A stretch of 64,000 nt of DNA, taken from NCBI GenBank assembly GCA_024226315.1, contig JAAELT010000685.1, forward strand, positions 1 through 64,000, given 5' to 3'. A program made the position numbers and the translations under genes. The notes beneath the pieces are model-generated. The model ran no database searches. It worked only from the letters and a program-made list of their open reading frames with translations, and was not told where the DNA came from. This stretch comes from a bacterium (lineage in GTDB: Bacteria > Acidobacteriota > Thermoanaerobaculia > Multivoradales > J023). Below, piece by piece: positions 38,549-47,692 of the stretch (its first letter is position 1; the number at the start of each line of letters is the position of its first letter).

Positions 38549-40432
38549 GTGCCCAATTCCCGCTCCAGAAGCAAAGTCCACCCCGACCGCCGCCTCCGGC
38601 CGATCGCTCGAGAAGAAGACGAGCTTCGGGGCTGGCAGGACGAGGGCCGCCTCGGTTTCCTGTCCGTGACATACCGGCAAGCCGCTCTCGACTTGGCGCT
38701 CGGCGACTGGGCGAAAGCAGAATCGCGCCTGCTCAAGGTCCGTGACCGCCTACGTACGGACCTCGGCGAGGAGCATCCGGAGCTCGGCTGCGTCCTCGCC
38801 GACCTCGGTCGGCTCTACATGGCCGCGGGCGCTTTTCAGGAGGCTGACGACGTGTATCGGGCGGCGTTGGAGAGCTTCCTCCGAAAAACTCCGGACGATC
38901 ATCTCCTGCTGGGTCGGCTCTATCACACCCTTGGTCATGTGGCCTGGATTCGCGGCCTCCCGGGTCGCGCCGAGGCATCTTTTCAGGCCGCCTGGAAGAG
39001 GTGGGCCGCTACCCTCCGCAAGTGCCATCCCGAAGCTGCCCGGGTCGCGAACGACCTCGGGGCCCTTTATCACGAGAACGGCCGCCTGCCGGCGGCCCGG
39101 GCCCTCTACGAGCACGCCAGGAGGATCCTGGAAGAAGGACCGCGGGAGCGATTTCCACAACTCGGCGGCTGTCTCAACAACCTGGCCCTCCTGAGCCTTC
39201 AGGTCGGAGAGCTCGAGCGGGCCGCAGCCCTCCTGCAACAGTATCTCGACTACCGATCCCAGAGCCGGGGACGAAATGACCCGAAGGCGGCCCGGAGCCT
39301 TTCGCGGCTCGCCGAGGTTGAACGTCGGCTGCGGCACGACGGCGCGGCGCGGCGGCTTCACGAGGAGGCGGTGGCCTTGTGCCGCGACACGCTCGGTCCG
39401 CAGCACCCGGAGTCCGCGGCGGCCCTCGCCCGCCTGGCCGGCCACTGCCTGGCCCTGGGAGAGGCGGAGACCGCGACCAAGTGGTTGCGTCAGGCCTTGC
39501 GGATTCAGCGGCGGACCCTCGGACCCCACCATCCCCGGGTGGCCGCCACCCTCTGCGAACTGGCCGCGGCCCGGGCCGACGCGGGAGCCCTCGACGAGAC
39601 CTGGAAGTTCCTCGGCGAGGCGACCTACGTCGACCAGCGATGGCCGCGCAGGATCGCTCCGCAAAGCCTGCGCCGCTTTCTCCGGTGGACAGGCCTGCGC
39701 GAACGCCTCGAACGGATCCTGGGCCTCGTCCGCGAGCATTTCGTCACCGATCGTAAAGCCGTGACCTGGGCGTTCGAGTTGCTGCTCCGGCAGAGGGGCC
39801 TTTCGAGGACTCTCGACAGACTCGTCGACCGTCCCCTTCCGGTTGAAGGCAAAGAGCGCGCGCTGCACCTACTGCAACTCCGGAGCGACCACCGTTGGCT
39901 CGCCGGACCGGGCTGCGAAGATCTCGCGCGTCACCGCCAGTTGCTGGCTTCCTGGCTCTGGCGGTGCCGTTGCCTCCGGCAGGAGCTTGGGCGAAGCGGC
40001 CGGGGAGAGGTCCCGACTGCGGCCGGCAGCGAGGGGCGCCAGTGCCGGCGAGCCCTCCAAGAGGGAGAAGCTTTGGTAGATCTGGTCCGGGTACGGATGG
40101 GAGCCTTCGCCGAGCTCATGGATTCGCCTCTTACGATCTACCTCGCCTTCGTCACGACCTGCGGAGGGCAGGTGCAGATGATCGAGCTCGGAGAGGCTGG
40201 GATCCTCGACGCGGCCGTGGACCGCTTCGACTCGGGCAGCGACGGCGCATCGTTGCGCAGCGGGATCTTCGATCCCCTCCATCACCTTCTCCGCGACACC
40301 GAGCGCCTGCTCCTGGTCCTCGAAGGACCGCTCGGACGGCTCCCGCTGGAGCGCCTGCCCCTAGGCGACGGCCGTGCCCTGGAGGATCGCTACGAGCTCG
40401 TCTACCTCGACGGCGGCGACGATCTGCCCTGA
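38549..40432 (+). CDS. TPR protein with a truncated CHAT-like C-terminus
   Basis: The start is GTG 38549 behind AAGGGAGAGG; product 627 residues, no signal peptide. About eight TPR units of the CHAT-associated kind occupy residues 50-380 (GCVLADLGRLYMAAGAFQEA; HHPRVAATLCELAAARADAG). After a helical stretch, the last about 130 residues match only the first half of a CHAT domain (VDLVRVRMGAFAELM; LLLVLEGPLGRLPLERLPLG; YELVYLDGGDD). They stop before the catalytic His and Cys. It should therefore bind but not cut, perhaps as a decoy or regulator of the full CHAT proteases nearby. The stop codon forms the start of the next promoter box. Confidence 0.8.
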   Translation: MPNSRSRSKVHPDRRLRPIAREEDELRGWQDEGRLGFLSVTYRQAALDLALGDWAKAESRLLKVRDRLRTDLGEEHPELGCVLADLGRLYMAAGAFQEADDVYRAALESFLRKTPDDHLLLGRLYHTLGHVAWIRGLPGRAEASFQAAWKRWAATLRKCHPEAARVANDLGALYHENGRLPAARALYEHARRILEEGPRERFPQLGGCLNNLALLSLQVGELERAAALLQQYLDYRSQSRGRNDPKAARSLSRLAEVERRLRHDGAARRLHEEAVALCRDTLGPQHPESAAALARLAGHCLALGEAETATKWLRQALRIQRRTLGPHHPRVAATLCELAAARADAGALDETWKFLGEATYVDQRWPRRIAPQSLRRFLRWTGLRERLERILGLVREHFVTDRKAVTWAFELLLRQRGLSRTLDRLVDRPLPVEGKERALHLLQLRSDHRWLAGPGCEDLARHRQLLASWLWRCRCLRQELGRSGRGEVPTAAGSEGRQCRRALQEGEALVDLVRVRMGAFAELMDSPLTIYLAFVTTCGGQVQMIELGEAGILDAAVDRFDSGSDGASLRSGIFDPLHHLLRDTERLLLVLEGPLGRLPLERLPLGDGRALEDRYELVYLDGGDDLP

Positions 40433-40454
40433 ACAAAGCCCCGGCGACGGTGTC
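40430..40454 (+). promoter_or_regulatory. ECF-type promoter box, copy 3
   Basis: TGAACA, 14 bases, GTGTC. The TGA is the stop codon of the TPR gene. The box ends 30 nt before ATG 40485, and probably drives 40485 through the caspase-HEAT gene. Confidence 0.65.
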
Positions 40455-40484
40455 GGTAGGTGCGACTGGAAACGGAAGACCTAC

Positions 40485-41048
40485 ATGACACGACGGCAAC
40501 TCCTCCTGGCTCTGCTTCTGCTGGCGATTCCCACCAAGAGATGGGACGCCCAGCACGAAGCCCCGTGGTTGCGCGGTGTTGCCGCGGTCTACTGCATGTT
40601 GAGCGAGACCCAGACGGTGAGCACCGACAACCGCGAAGACCCGGTCGCCCGCAGCCGGAAGATGCAGTTCGCAGGCGTAGACCTGAGATCGGACGTCCCG
40701 GCGCGACGTCTTGCGCGGGAGTCTTTCGCGACGCTGGCACGCAAGAATCCGATGGCCGGAATGACGCGGGAAGATCGGGACCAACTGGACCGCAACCTGT
40801 GGACCTACATTGGCTCCGTTGCCAATGAAAGGCAACTGAAGCATCTCGACCGGCAGTGGGGCGCAGAAGGCAAGGGTCGCTCACGGCCTGTCGAAAAGGA
40901 TGTTGCTCACGTTGAAAGTTGCCGCACGTGTCGCTCGGCTTACAACACCGTAACCCGAGAGCGTACGACCCTGCGCTGCCAGTCGGACAAGATTGGCAAA
41001 GTGCCAAAAGACCCAAGAGACCCCAATTCCATCTCCATACCACCCTGA
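40485..41048 (+). CDS. Small exported protein with a C-terminal CxxC
   Basis: The 187-residue product starts at ATG 40485 with MTRRQLLLALLLLAIPTK, a signal peptide or anchor. The remainder is charged and includes VESCRTCRSAYNTV near the C-terminus, a possible metal or disulphide site. I do not recognise the family. It lies 12 bp before the beta-barrel gene and directly after an ECF-type box, so it is an early gene of that transcript. Confidence 0.6.
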   Translation: MTRRQLLLALLLLAIPTKRWDAQHEAPWLRGVAAVYCMLSETQTVSTDNREDPVARSRKMQFAGVDLRSDVPARRLARESFATLARKNPMAGMTREDRDQLDRNLWTYIGSVANERQLKHLDRQWGAEGKGRSRPVEKDVAHVESCRTCRSAYNTVTRERTTLRCQSDKIGKVPKDPRDPNSISIPP

Positions 41049-41060
41049 AAGGAGTTCGTC

Positions 41061-41750
41061 ATGAAGAACAACCTGCCCATCGCCTTCTTGGTTTTTCTCG
41101 TAACCCTGCCCGCCTATGCGGATTTTTCCGTCGGCGCGGAATACTCTCAAGTAACGCGTAAGCTCGACATCGGCGCTTTCGATATCGATTCGGAATCGTC
41201 TGACGGATTGGGAGCGTTCCTTGGCTTCAGCTGGAAGACTTCGATCTTCTACTTCAAACACTACAGCGAGGAGACGGCGTTCGAAGGCCTGTCCGTGCCC
41301 TACGAAAAGGATCAGACATCCTTCGAGTGGCACTGGAACAAAAAGGGTGCTAAAGAGGGTAATTTCGTAAATACGTCGGCAGGCCTGTTTCATACGAATT
41401 ACGCTCTGGGCCCTGGCATTGATACCGACTTTGTAGGCTACTCCGTAGGTGGCGGTCTGACTCGGTTTCTCAAGGGCCCGGTCTTCGTCAACGGCCGCGC
41501 GAAGTTACATCTCCTGGGCAGCCTGAGTGACGAGGACCTCTTCGAGGTCTCCGGAGACAGCGCGGACGAGACCTCGTTCTGGGGCTACGAAGCCCAGGTG
41601 GCACTCGGGTTCCAGTTTGGGCGCAGAACCGCCTGGTCACTCCAGGTGGGGTACAAGTACCACGACACGGCGTTCAAGGGCCGTTTCGTTGACGACACCA
41701 ACCAACAGGCGTTCGTGGTCATGCGTTTCTTCGCCGCTTCAAAGGACTGA
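41061..41750 (+). CDS. Outer-membrane beta-barrel-like protein
   Basis: The 229-residue product starts at ATG 41061 behind AAAGGAG. The signal peptide ends LPAYA. The mature protein is rich in alternating aromatic and polar residues suited to beta strands (FSVGAEYSQVTRKL; WSLQVGYKYHDTAFKGRF; FVVMRFFAASKD). It has few Cys and no enzyme motif. An 8-10 stranded barrel is likely, by inspection only. Its composition is somewhat less GC-rich than its neighbours. It may be the outer-membrane component of the protease locus, as a pore, receptor or target. Confidence 0.65.
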   Translation: MKNNLPIAFLVFLVTLPAYADFSVGAEYSQVTRKLDIGAFDIDSESSDGLGAFLGFSWKTSIFYFKHYSEETAFEGLSVPYEKDQTSFEWHWNKKGAKEGNFVNTSAGLFHTNYALGPGIDTDFVGYSVGGGLTRFLKGPVFVNGRAKLHLLGSLSDEDLFEVSGDSADETSFWGYEAQVALGFQFGRRTAWSLQVGYKYHDTAFKGRFVDDTNQQAFVVMRFFAASKD

Positions 41751-41768
41751 CCGCGAGGGTAGCGCGCC

Positions 41769-43079
41769 ATGACTCGTGCGATTTCTGCGGCTCTCGCCGT
41801 CCTGCTGCTCGTCCTGCCGGCGGCCGGAGAGGACAACATGGGCGATGGGCACTGGAATCACCCGTACTACTGGGCCGCCTTTTCTTTCACCGGCCGAGAC
41901 GAAGCCGGCCCGGAGCCGATCGCCGTTTCGCCTGCCACCGGCACGGAGCCCGCCGCCGTCTCGTCCACGGACGGCGGAGAGCTGGCGGTGCTGACCTCGT
42001 GGACCGGAGAGGCGAGGCTGCGGCGCGGGAACAGCTCCACGATCGTCCCGGTACGGACGCTGCAACTCGTCCACGGCGGAGATTGGCTGGAGCTGGCTCC
42101 CGGAGCCCGGGCCGTGTTGATCTGCCGCGACGACAACTTGCTCGACCTGCGGCGTAGCGTCGTCGTCCACGAGGAGCTGTGCCGATTGGGGACGCGTCTA
42201 CCGAAAGACAGCTACGCCAGGGTCCGGCCGCGCGGCGGACGCATCCAGCGCCTCGCCGGTGGCTTCAAGCTCCCGCGACGGGACAAGCGGATGGAGTACG
42301 GGGATGTCCCAGTCGTGCTCAGCCCCCGGCGCACGACGTTGCTCGAAGGCCGTCCGACCCTCTTCTGGACCGAGGTTCCCGGTACCGTGGAATATACGGT
42401 TGAATGGAGCGGCTGGAGCTCGACGATCGTCGTGGAAAAGCGGCGCCAGGATCTCACTTGCCGCCACGATGAGATGCTGGATGTCGAAACAAGAACCTGT
42501 TCCCTGCGCTGGCCGGAAGAGCAACCGGCCCTGGAACCAGGTGCGAAGTATTTTCTGAAGGTCTTCGCAAGGCGAGAAGGCGCGTTGCGGGCGCGAGCCT
42601 CCGATGAGGTGAACTCGATCGATGTCCTGGAACCGGAAAAGGCTGAGCATCTGCGAATTGTCCGCGACCGCCTGGACGCCTTGAAGCTCGATGACGATCT
42701 CACCCGAGAGGAGCTTTGGGCCGGTTTCCACCTGCAAGATGGCGTCCGTTCCGAAGCCATCGCCGCCTACCGCCGGGCCGTGGCGTTGCACCCGTCCGCC
42801 GAGGTGTACAACACCCTGGGCGACGCGTACCGGGCCGTCCACCTCTATCGTTTCGCTCTCGAGAGCTACCGCAACGCGCTGGGAGTCTCCGGCGGCGAGG
42901 AGGGACATGCCGCCGCTCAGATCGGGCTGGGTCTGGTGGCCTACGCCTGGGGGGAGTACCCCGAGGCCCTGACCCATGCTCAGATCGCCCACGAGACCTA
43001 CCGCCGCCTCCAGCTCCCGGAGGAAACCGTGGAGGCGCGTCGCCTAATGGAGGACGCACGGAAAAGGACTCCTCCGTGA
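41769..43079 (+). CDS. Secreted protein starting with a CHAT-type tail, with FecR-like and TPR parts
   Basis: The 436-residue product starts at ATG 41769; the signal peptide ends AAGED. Directly after it comes HWNHPYYWAAFSFTGR, the conserved end of CHAT domains (compare PYYWSAFTLTGR at 51605 and PYFWAAFTLT near 60450). No other CHAT sequence is present. This looks like a gene built from, or left over after loss of, a CHAT core. Residues about 60-135 (GELAVLTSWTGEARLRRG; LVHGGDWLELAPGARAVLI) resemble FecR-type domains. Residues 330-430 hold two or three TPR units. The last bases overlap the caspase-HEAT start as GTGA. Confidence 0.75.
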   Translation: MTRAISAALAVLLLVLPAAGEDNMGDGHWNHPYYWAAFSFTGRDEAGPEPIAVSPATGTEPAAVSSTDGGELAVLTSWTGEARLRRGNSSTIVPVRTLQLVHGGDWLELAPGARAVLICRDDNLLDLRRSVVVHEELCRLGTRLPKDSYARVRPRGGRIQRLAGGFKLPRRDKRMEYGDVPVVLSPRRTTLLEGRPTLFWTEVPGTVEYTVEWSGWSSTIVVEKRRQDLTCRHDEMLDVETRTCSLRWPEEQPALEPGAKYFLKVFARREGALRARASDEVNSIDVLEPEKAEHLRIVRDRLDALKLDDDLTREELWAGFHLQDGVRSEAIAAYRRAVALHPSAEVYNTLGDAYRAVHLYRFALESYRNALGVSGGEEGHAAAQIGLGLVAYAWGEYPEALTHAQIAHETYRRLQLPEETVEARRLMEDARKRTPP

Positions 43080-46000
43080 GCCCGGATCCGGAGTGTCCGA
43101 AAGACCGTGACGCGCGCTGGCGCCGGCCGCCGGCCTCGGAGGTGCCGGAAGTGTCCGAACAGCTGGCGTTGATCGTCGGCCTTGCCGCCTCCGCGGTCCC
43201 GAAGCTCGATAACGCCGCCCACGACGCCGAAAGCCTCGGCCGGCTCTTGCGCGAAGACTTCGGCTTCGAGCTCCTGCCGGCGGGGAAGCCCCTTCTCGAA
43301 GAGAACGCCGTGATCGACACGATCCGGCGGTGCGTCGAGGAAAGCCTCGGCGACGGCACGTCCGCGACCCGCTGGCTGTTCTACTTCGCCGGCCACGGCA
43401 CGGTCGTGGGCGATCAGGGCTTCCTGGTGCCCGCCGGTGCCGATGTTAAGGATCCGGAGCAGCTCCTGTCCCTGCGTTGGCTGGTCGAGCGGGCTCTGAA
43501 GAGCCGTTGCGGCCAGGTCCTGATCGTCCTCGACGCGTGCCATGCTGGACGTGCTCTCTTACGTCCCAAGGTCGACCCCTGGCTCAATCCCGACGCACCC
43601 GAGGACTTCGGCACCGTCCAGGTTCTCGCCGCTAGCGGGCCCTATCAGAAAGTCGTCGACGGCTACGGCGAGGGCCATTCGGTCTTTACCCAGTGCCTGC
43701 TGGAGGCCCTCGACGGACGGGCCGGCGTCCACGACGACGACGGGGCCATTCGCTTCACGCCCCTCAGCGAGCATCTCGCCGGCGAGGTGGAACGCCGCCT
43801 GAAGGAGGCTCGGGTCCCGGACCGGCAACAGCTCTTCGGCGTCACCGTTCGATTCGGCTCCGCAGGCCATCTCCACGGGGAATTTCGTTTCCAGCCGCGT
43901 TGGCCCCGCCTGCCGCCGGATCTCGTGCAGGGTCTGCAACCGGGCGATCCGCGTCGTCTCGCCAGTCTGAAAAAGCTAGCGGAAAACTTCCTTGCAAACC
44001 CCCGGGAGCTCCTCGAGGCCGAACGGCTGCGCTGGAACCTGCCCCTCGCCCTCCACCTGGCGCTCCGAGGACTGCCGCGAACGCCGCTCGAGGACGGGTG
44101 GAGAACAGAGACGCCGTCCGCCGAGCCTGACTGGGAGGTTCGCCAGCAGCAGTCGCGAGCCCTGGGTGTCCTCGGCCGACTGGACCGCGCCGGGAATAGT
44201 GACTACGGGATCGCCGACGCGCTCCTCCACCTGGCCGTCCGCGACCGCGATGCCGCGGTCCGGCAAGCGGCCCGCAAAAGCCTCGGCCGCCTCCTCAAAC
44301 GGGCCGAGCAGACCAGGCTCGGACGCTGCCTGGAGGCGCTTCGGGGCGAGTCGGCGCGCGTTCTGCGCCGCCGCCTGCGTCACGCCCAGGCCCAGTTGCC
44401 CGAATACCGCCGCGAGCTGAGGCCGTTGCGCCGCGCCGGGGCGCTTTTTACGCGTGTAGCGCTCGTCGCGGGCGTAGGCTGGCGGGGGATCGCGCGTGTA
44501 CGTTGGCGGCGGCGCCTGGCGCTCGGCTTCGCGGTTGTCGCGCTCGCCGTCTACGTAGTGACCGCGACAGGCTACTACCTCGGCGCGGGGCCACGGTCCG
44601 AAGTGATGGTGTATTGGGGGCTGCCGGGGCTCGAAGGTCTGCCCGGTCTCGGCAAGAGCGTCGTCGTCACGGATTACTCTCTCCGGGATTTGAGCAACTC
44701 CGCGGTCGTGACCCAGAAGCGCGTGGTCGGCACCTGGCTCCTACCCCGCGACGGTGCCTTCGGCTGGGGACGCCAGCTGGCGGCGGAGCTCCAGCCTGCC
44801 GAGGCTGCGTTGGCCTGGTGGCGCCTCGGGGATCTTGACCGCGCCCTGAACGCCACCCGCGCCGCCATCACCGCCACCGACCGCGACGGGGTCCGCGCGG
44901 CCGCCTACCTGGCCTTTCAAAGCGGCGATGCCTTCGAGTCGGTTCTCGAGCAGCTCCTCGCGGCCCTCGACGTCGAGACCAACAGCGTCCGCGACGAGGC
45001 TCTCCGGGCCCTGGAAATCCTGCGCCAGGCCCGGCCGGAGGAAACCACGACGGCTTTACAGCGTCTGGCCTCCCGCTTGGAATCGTCGCCCGAGCCCGCT
45101 CTGATCGAGGCTGTCTCGGCGCTCGGCGGCGAGACAGCCGGAGTGGTGACTGCCCTTCGGTCGGCTCTCGCGCTGCTCGAAAAGGACCCGGACGCGCGGA
45201 CCGGAAGGCGGCTGGAAGCGGCGGCCCAGCGCCTTCTCGAGGCTCATCCGGAACTGACCGCGGAGCACCTCGACGACATCCTGCGCTTGAGCCTGCAAGG
45301 GGCCGAAGGCCGCCGAACTTTGCTGGATGCGGCTGCCAGTTCGGCCACCAGCCCCGGTGAGAGGCGGCGGACGGCGGCGGTGCTCCTCCATCTCCTGGAA
45401 GAACCCGGCGAGCCCGGACGGCTCAGCGCTCTGGGCCTCCTGTCGCCCCTGCTCGACGGCGACTCGGAGCTGATAGCGCAGAGCGCGCCGGTCCTCGTCT
45501 CGTTGAGCGGAGACAGCGATCCCGAGATCGTCCTGGCCGCCGCCGGTGTGGTCGCCACCCTGCCCGCCGAGCTTCTCCCAGGGCGAAACGCTTTCCTCGA
45601 CCGACTGCAGGAAATCCTGCGCCGGGAGGCGCGCTCCAAGCTCCGTACTCGAGCCATCGAACGCCTGGCGGCTCTGAGCGGCGAGCGCACCGACCAGGAC
45701 GTCGGCCGAGCGCTTCTCGAGGCCGTGGAAGACGACGACACCGACGTCCGGGGCCAGGCGCTTCAGTCGCTGGTCGAGCTCGCTCTCGCGCGGCGGGTGG
45801 ACGTCACGCTCCTCGAGCCCGTTCTGGGGACGGCGCTCCGCGACCGCAGTCCTTGGGTACGCCAGGAAGCCGTCGTGGGCGCCTTGTTGCTCACCGACCA
45901 CCTCGATGCACTCTTCGAGGAGGCATTCGCCCTGGCCCTGGCCGAGATCGTCTCGTCCCAGAACGCCTGGCAGGCCGCCGAGGGCTGGGGACGCACCTTC

Positions 46001-47608
46001 GCCCGCGCGACCCCGCAGGCGGCAGAACGATTCGGCCTGCGCCTACTGCGGGAGCTGGCGGCCGGCAACGGCGATCGGCAAGTCCTTTTGAGGTGCTTCG
46101 AGCAGCTGGTTCAGAGTCAGCCCGTGGTCTTGTCCGACTTGGCTCCGGGCCTCACCTTTCTCTTCGCCGCCGAGGAGGGACTGGCGGCGGACGTTCGATG
46201 GCGGCTCAACGCCCTCCGGGACGCAGGCATAGATCTGAAACCATTGGGCGAGCTCTTTCTCGTCCAACTCGGGAGCTCGTCACCGCTGGATCGGCAGGCG
46301 GCCGCCTTCGCCCTCGGAGTGCTGGCGGCCGGAGACAGTGATTTGGAACGGCGTGCCCTGTCGGCGTTGAGGCGAGCCCAGGCCGACCCGGACCCTGTCA
46401 TGAGGGCCCGCATCGCGGGCTCCCTCGAGGCCCTGGGCAGACGGGAGCAGATCTCCGGAAGAGTGGCCGAGCTGATCCTGAGCGGGCTCGGGGATTCGCA
46501 TCCGGAGGTGCGGCGGTCCTTCGCTCGGGTCCTGGCGGAGGCCGCGGAGCGCGTTTCTCTTCCGATGCCACTGCCTCCTGTATTGCGCGCGGCTCTCGCC
46601 GACCCGTCTCCCGCGATCCGTCGATATGCCGCCCGTGCCCTGGCCCTCGAGGCGCGCCGCGGCACAAGTGCTCTCGCCGCGGAGGAAGACTGGTTGAGGG
46701 AACGGCTCATTGGCGAGAAGGACATCCCCGTGCGTTTGCGGCTCGGAGCGGCGCTGGGAGCGATCGCCGGGGAAGATCCGGCGCCCGTCGAAGAGCTGAC
46801 GGTCCTGGCCGGCATGGCCCTGGCGAGCGGCGAGGAGGAGCAGCAGCTGGCCGCGTTTTCTGCCCTCCGTATACTGGCGCAGGCGCGGCCCAACGCCGCC
46901 CGCAGCGTCGCATGGACTCTGCGCGGCGCCCTCCCGCTATCCACTCCTTCCCTCGACCGACTGGTCGTTCTGACGCTCCGGGACCTCGGTATGGCCCATC
47001 CCGAGAACGGTAGGGTGGCGGTCGAGGCACTCACCTCCATCCTTCTCGAAGTGGACGACGACAGGCTCCACTGGCACGTGATCGCCAACGGTCTCCGACC
47101 GCTGGCGCGCCTCGAGCCGGTGCTGGCGCCGCACGTCTTGCAGGAATTGGAGAGATTCCTCCGCCGCGATACCCGGCGAGGCGACGAGCAGGCCAATCCG
47201 CTCCATCCGAGGAATCGCCTGCTGAGCGAAGCCTCGAGCACGTGGGTGGAGATGATGGTGGCGCCGGCAGTCGAGGATCCCGGGATCCTCTGGCAACGGA
47301 TGGGCTCGCCCGAACGCGGCGACCGGCATGCCGCACTTCAGGTGCTTGAGCTTCTCGTCGTTGACCACCCCGCGCTGGTGCCCGAGCTGCAAGCGGATCT
47401 GGAGCAGAGACGCCGAAGCTGGCAGCCCCACGTCCGCATGGCGGCTACTCGGGCCCTGGAGTCGATCGCGATTCTCGACAAGACCTGCAGCCGTCTCGAC
47501 GACCCCGAAGCCTTCGAACGCTGGCAGGACGTCCTGAGGTGGCTCTCCGATGCGCCTTTGCGGATCAACGTCCACGAGGCCGTGAGCCGGGCCCAAGAAC
47601 GCCGCTGA
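43076..47608 (+). CDS. Caspase-fold protease fused to a membrane segment and HEAT repeats
   Basis: The start is GTG 43076, overlapping the upstream stop as GTGA; product 1510 residues. The N-terminal domain is a caspase: LALIVGLAASAVPKL, His107 in FYFAGHGTVV, Cys155 in IVLDACHAGRALL, then GHSVFTQCLLEAL. A helical region leads to one membrane helix at about 481-503 (LALGFAVVALAVYVV). The remaining about 1000 residues are HEAT/armadillo-like repeats (for example RRSFARVLAEAAERV; DDDTDVRGQALQSLVELAL). With one crossing, the caspase and HEAT parts should lie on opposite sides of the membrane, the caspase probably inside. The HEAT part could sense an envelope signal. Confidence 0.85.
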   Translation: MSPDPECPKDRDARWRRPPASEVPEVSEQLALIVGLAASAVPKLDNAAHDAESLGRLLREDFGFELLPAGKPLLEENAVIDTIRRCVEESLGDGTSATRWLFYFAGHGTVVGDQGFLVPAGADVKDPEQLLSLRWLVERALKSRCGQVLIVLDACHAGRALLRPKVDPWLNPDAPEDFGTVQVLAASGPYQKVVDGYGEGHSVFTQCLLEALDGRAGVHDDDGAIRFTPLSEHLAGEVERRLKEARVPDRQQLFGVTVRFGSAGHLHGEFRFQPRWPRLPPDLVQGLQPGDPRRLASLKKLAENFLANPRELLEAERLRWNLPLALHLALRGLPRTPLEDGWRTETPSAEPDWEVRQQQSRALGVLGRLDRAGNSDYGIADALLHLAVRDRDAAVRQAARKSLGRLLKRAEQTRLGRCLEALRGESARVLRRRLRHAQAQLPEYRRELRPLRRAGALFTRVALVAGVGWRGIARVRWRRRLALGFAVVALAVYVVTATGYYLGAGPRSEVMVYWGLPGLEGLPGLGKSVVVTDYSLRDLSNSAVVTQKRVVGTWLLPRDGAFGWGRQLAAELQPAEAALAWWRLGDLDRALNATRAAITATDRDGVRAAAYLAFQSGDAFESVLEQLLAALDVETNSVRDEALRALEILRQARPEETTTALQRLASRLESSPEPALIEAVSALGGETAGVVTALRSALALLEKDPDARTGRRLEAAAQRLLEAHPELTAEHLDDILRLSLQGAEGRRTLLDAAASSATSPGERRRTAAVLLHLLEEPGEPGRLSALGLLSPLLDGDSELIAQSAPVLVSLSGDSDPEIVLAAAGVVATLPAELLPGRNAFLDRLQEILRREARSKLRTRAIERLAALSGERTDQDVGRALLEAVEDDDTDVRGQALQSLVELALARRVDVTLLEPVLGTALRDRSPWVRQEAVVGALLLTDHLDALFEEAFALALAEIVSSQNAWQAAEGWGRTFARATPQAAERFGLRLLRELAAGNGDRQVLLRCFEQLVQSQPVVLSDLAPGLTFLFAAEEGLAADVRWRLNALRDAGIDLKPLGELFLVQLGSSSPLDRQAAAFALGVLAAGDSDLERRALSALRRAQADPDPVMRARIAGSLEALGRREQISGRVAELILSGLGDSHPEVRRSFARVLAEAAERVSLPMPLPPVLRAALADPSPAIRRYAARALALEARRGTSALAAEEDWLRERLIGEKDIPVRLRLGAALGAIAGEDPAPVEELTVLAGMALASGEEEQQLAAFSALRILAQARPNAARSVAWTLRGALPLSTPSLDRLVVLTLRDLGMAHPENGRVAVEALTSILLEVDDDRLHWHVIANGLRPLARLEPVLAPHVLQELERFLRRDTRRGDEQANPLHPRNRLLSEASSTWVEMMVAPAVEDPGILWQRMGSPERGDRHAALQVLELLVVDHPALVPELQADLEQRRRSWQPHVRMAATRALESIAILDKTCSRLDDPEAFERWQDVLRWLSDAPLRINVHEAVSRAQERR

Positions 47609-47631
47609 ACAGAACACGATCCGCGGGTGTC
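47606..47631 (+). promoter_or_regulatory. ECF-type promoter box, copy 4 (second CHAT gene)
   Basis: TGAACA, 15 bases, GTGTC. The TGA is the stop codon of the caspase-HEAT gene. The box ends 61 nt before ATG 47693. This is the only copy with a 15-base spacer. Confidence 0.6.
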
Positions 47632-47692
47632 TGAGCGCCTGACACGAGCCAGTCCCCTTGACAAGTTACAGGTCTTTCATCGAGGAGGTTCC

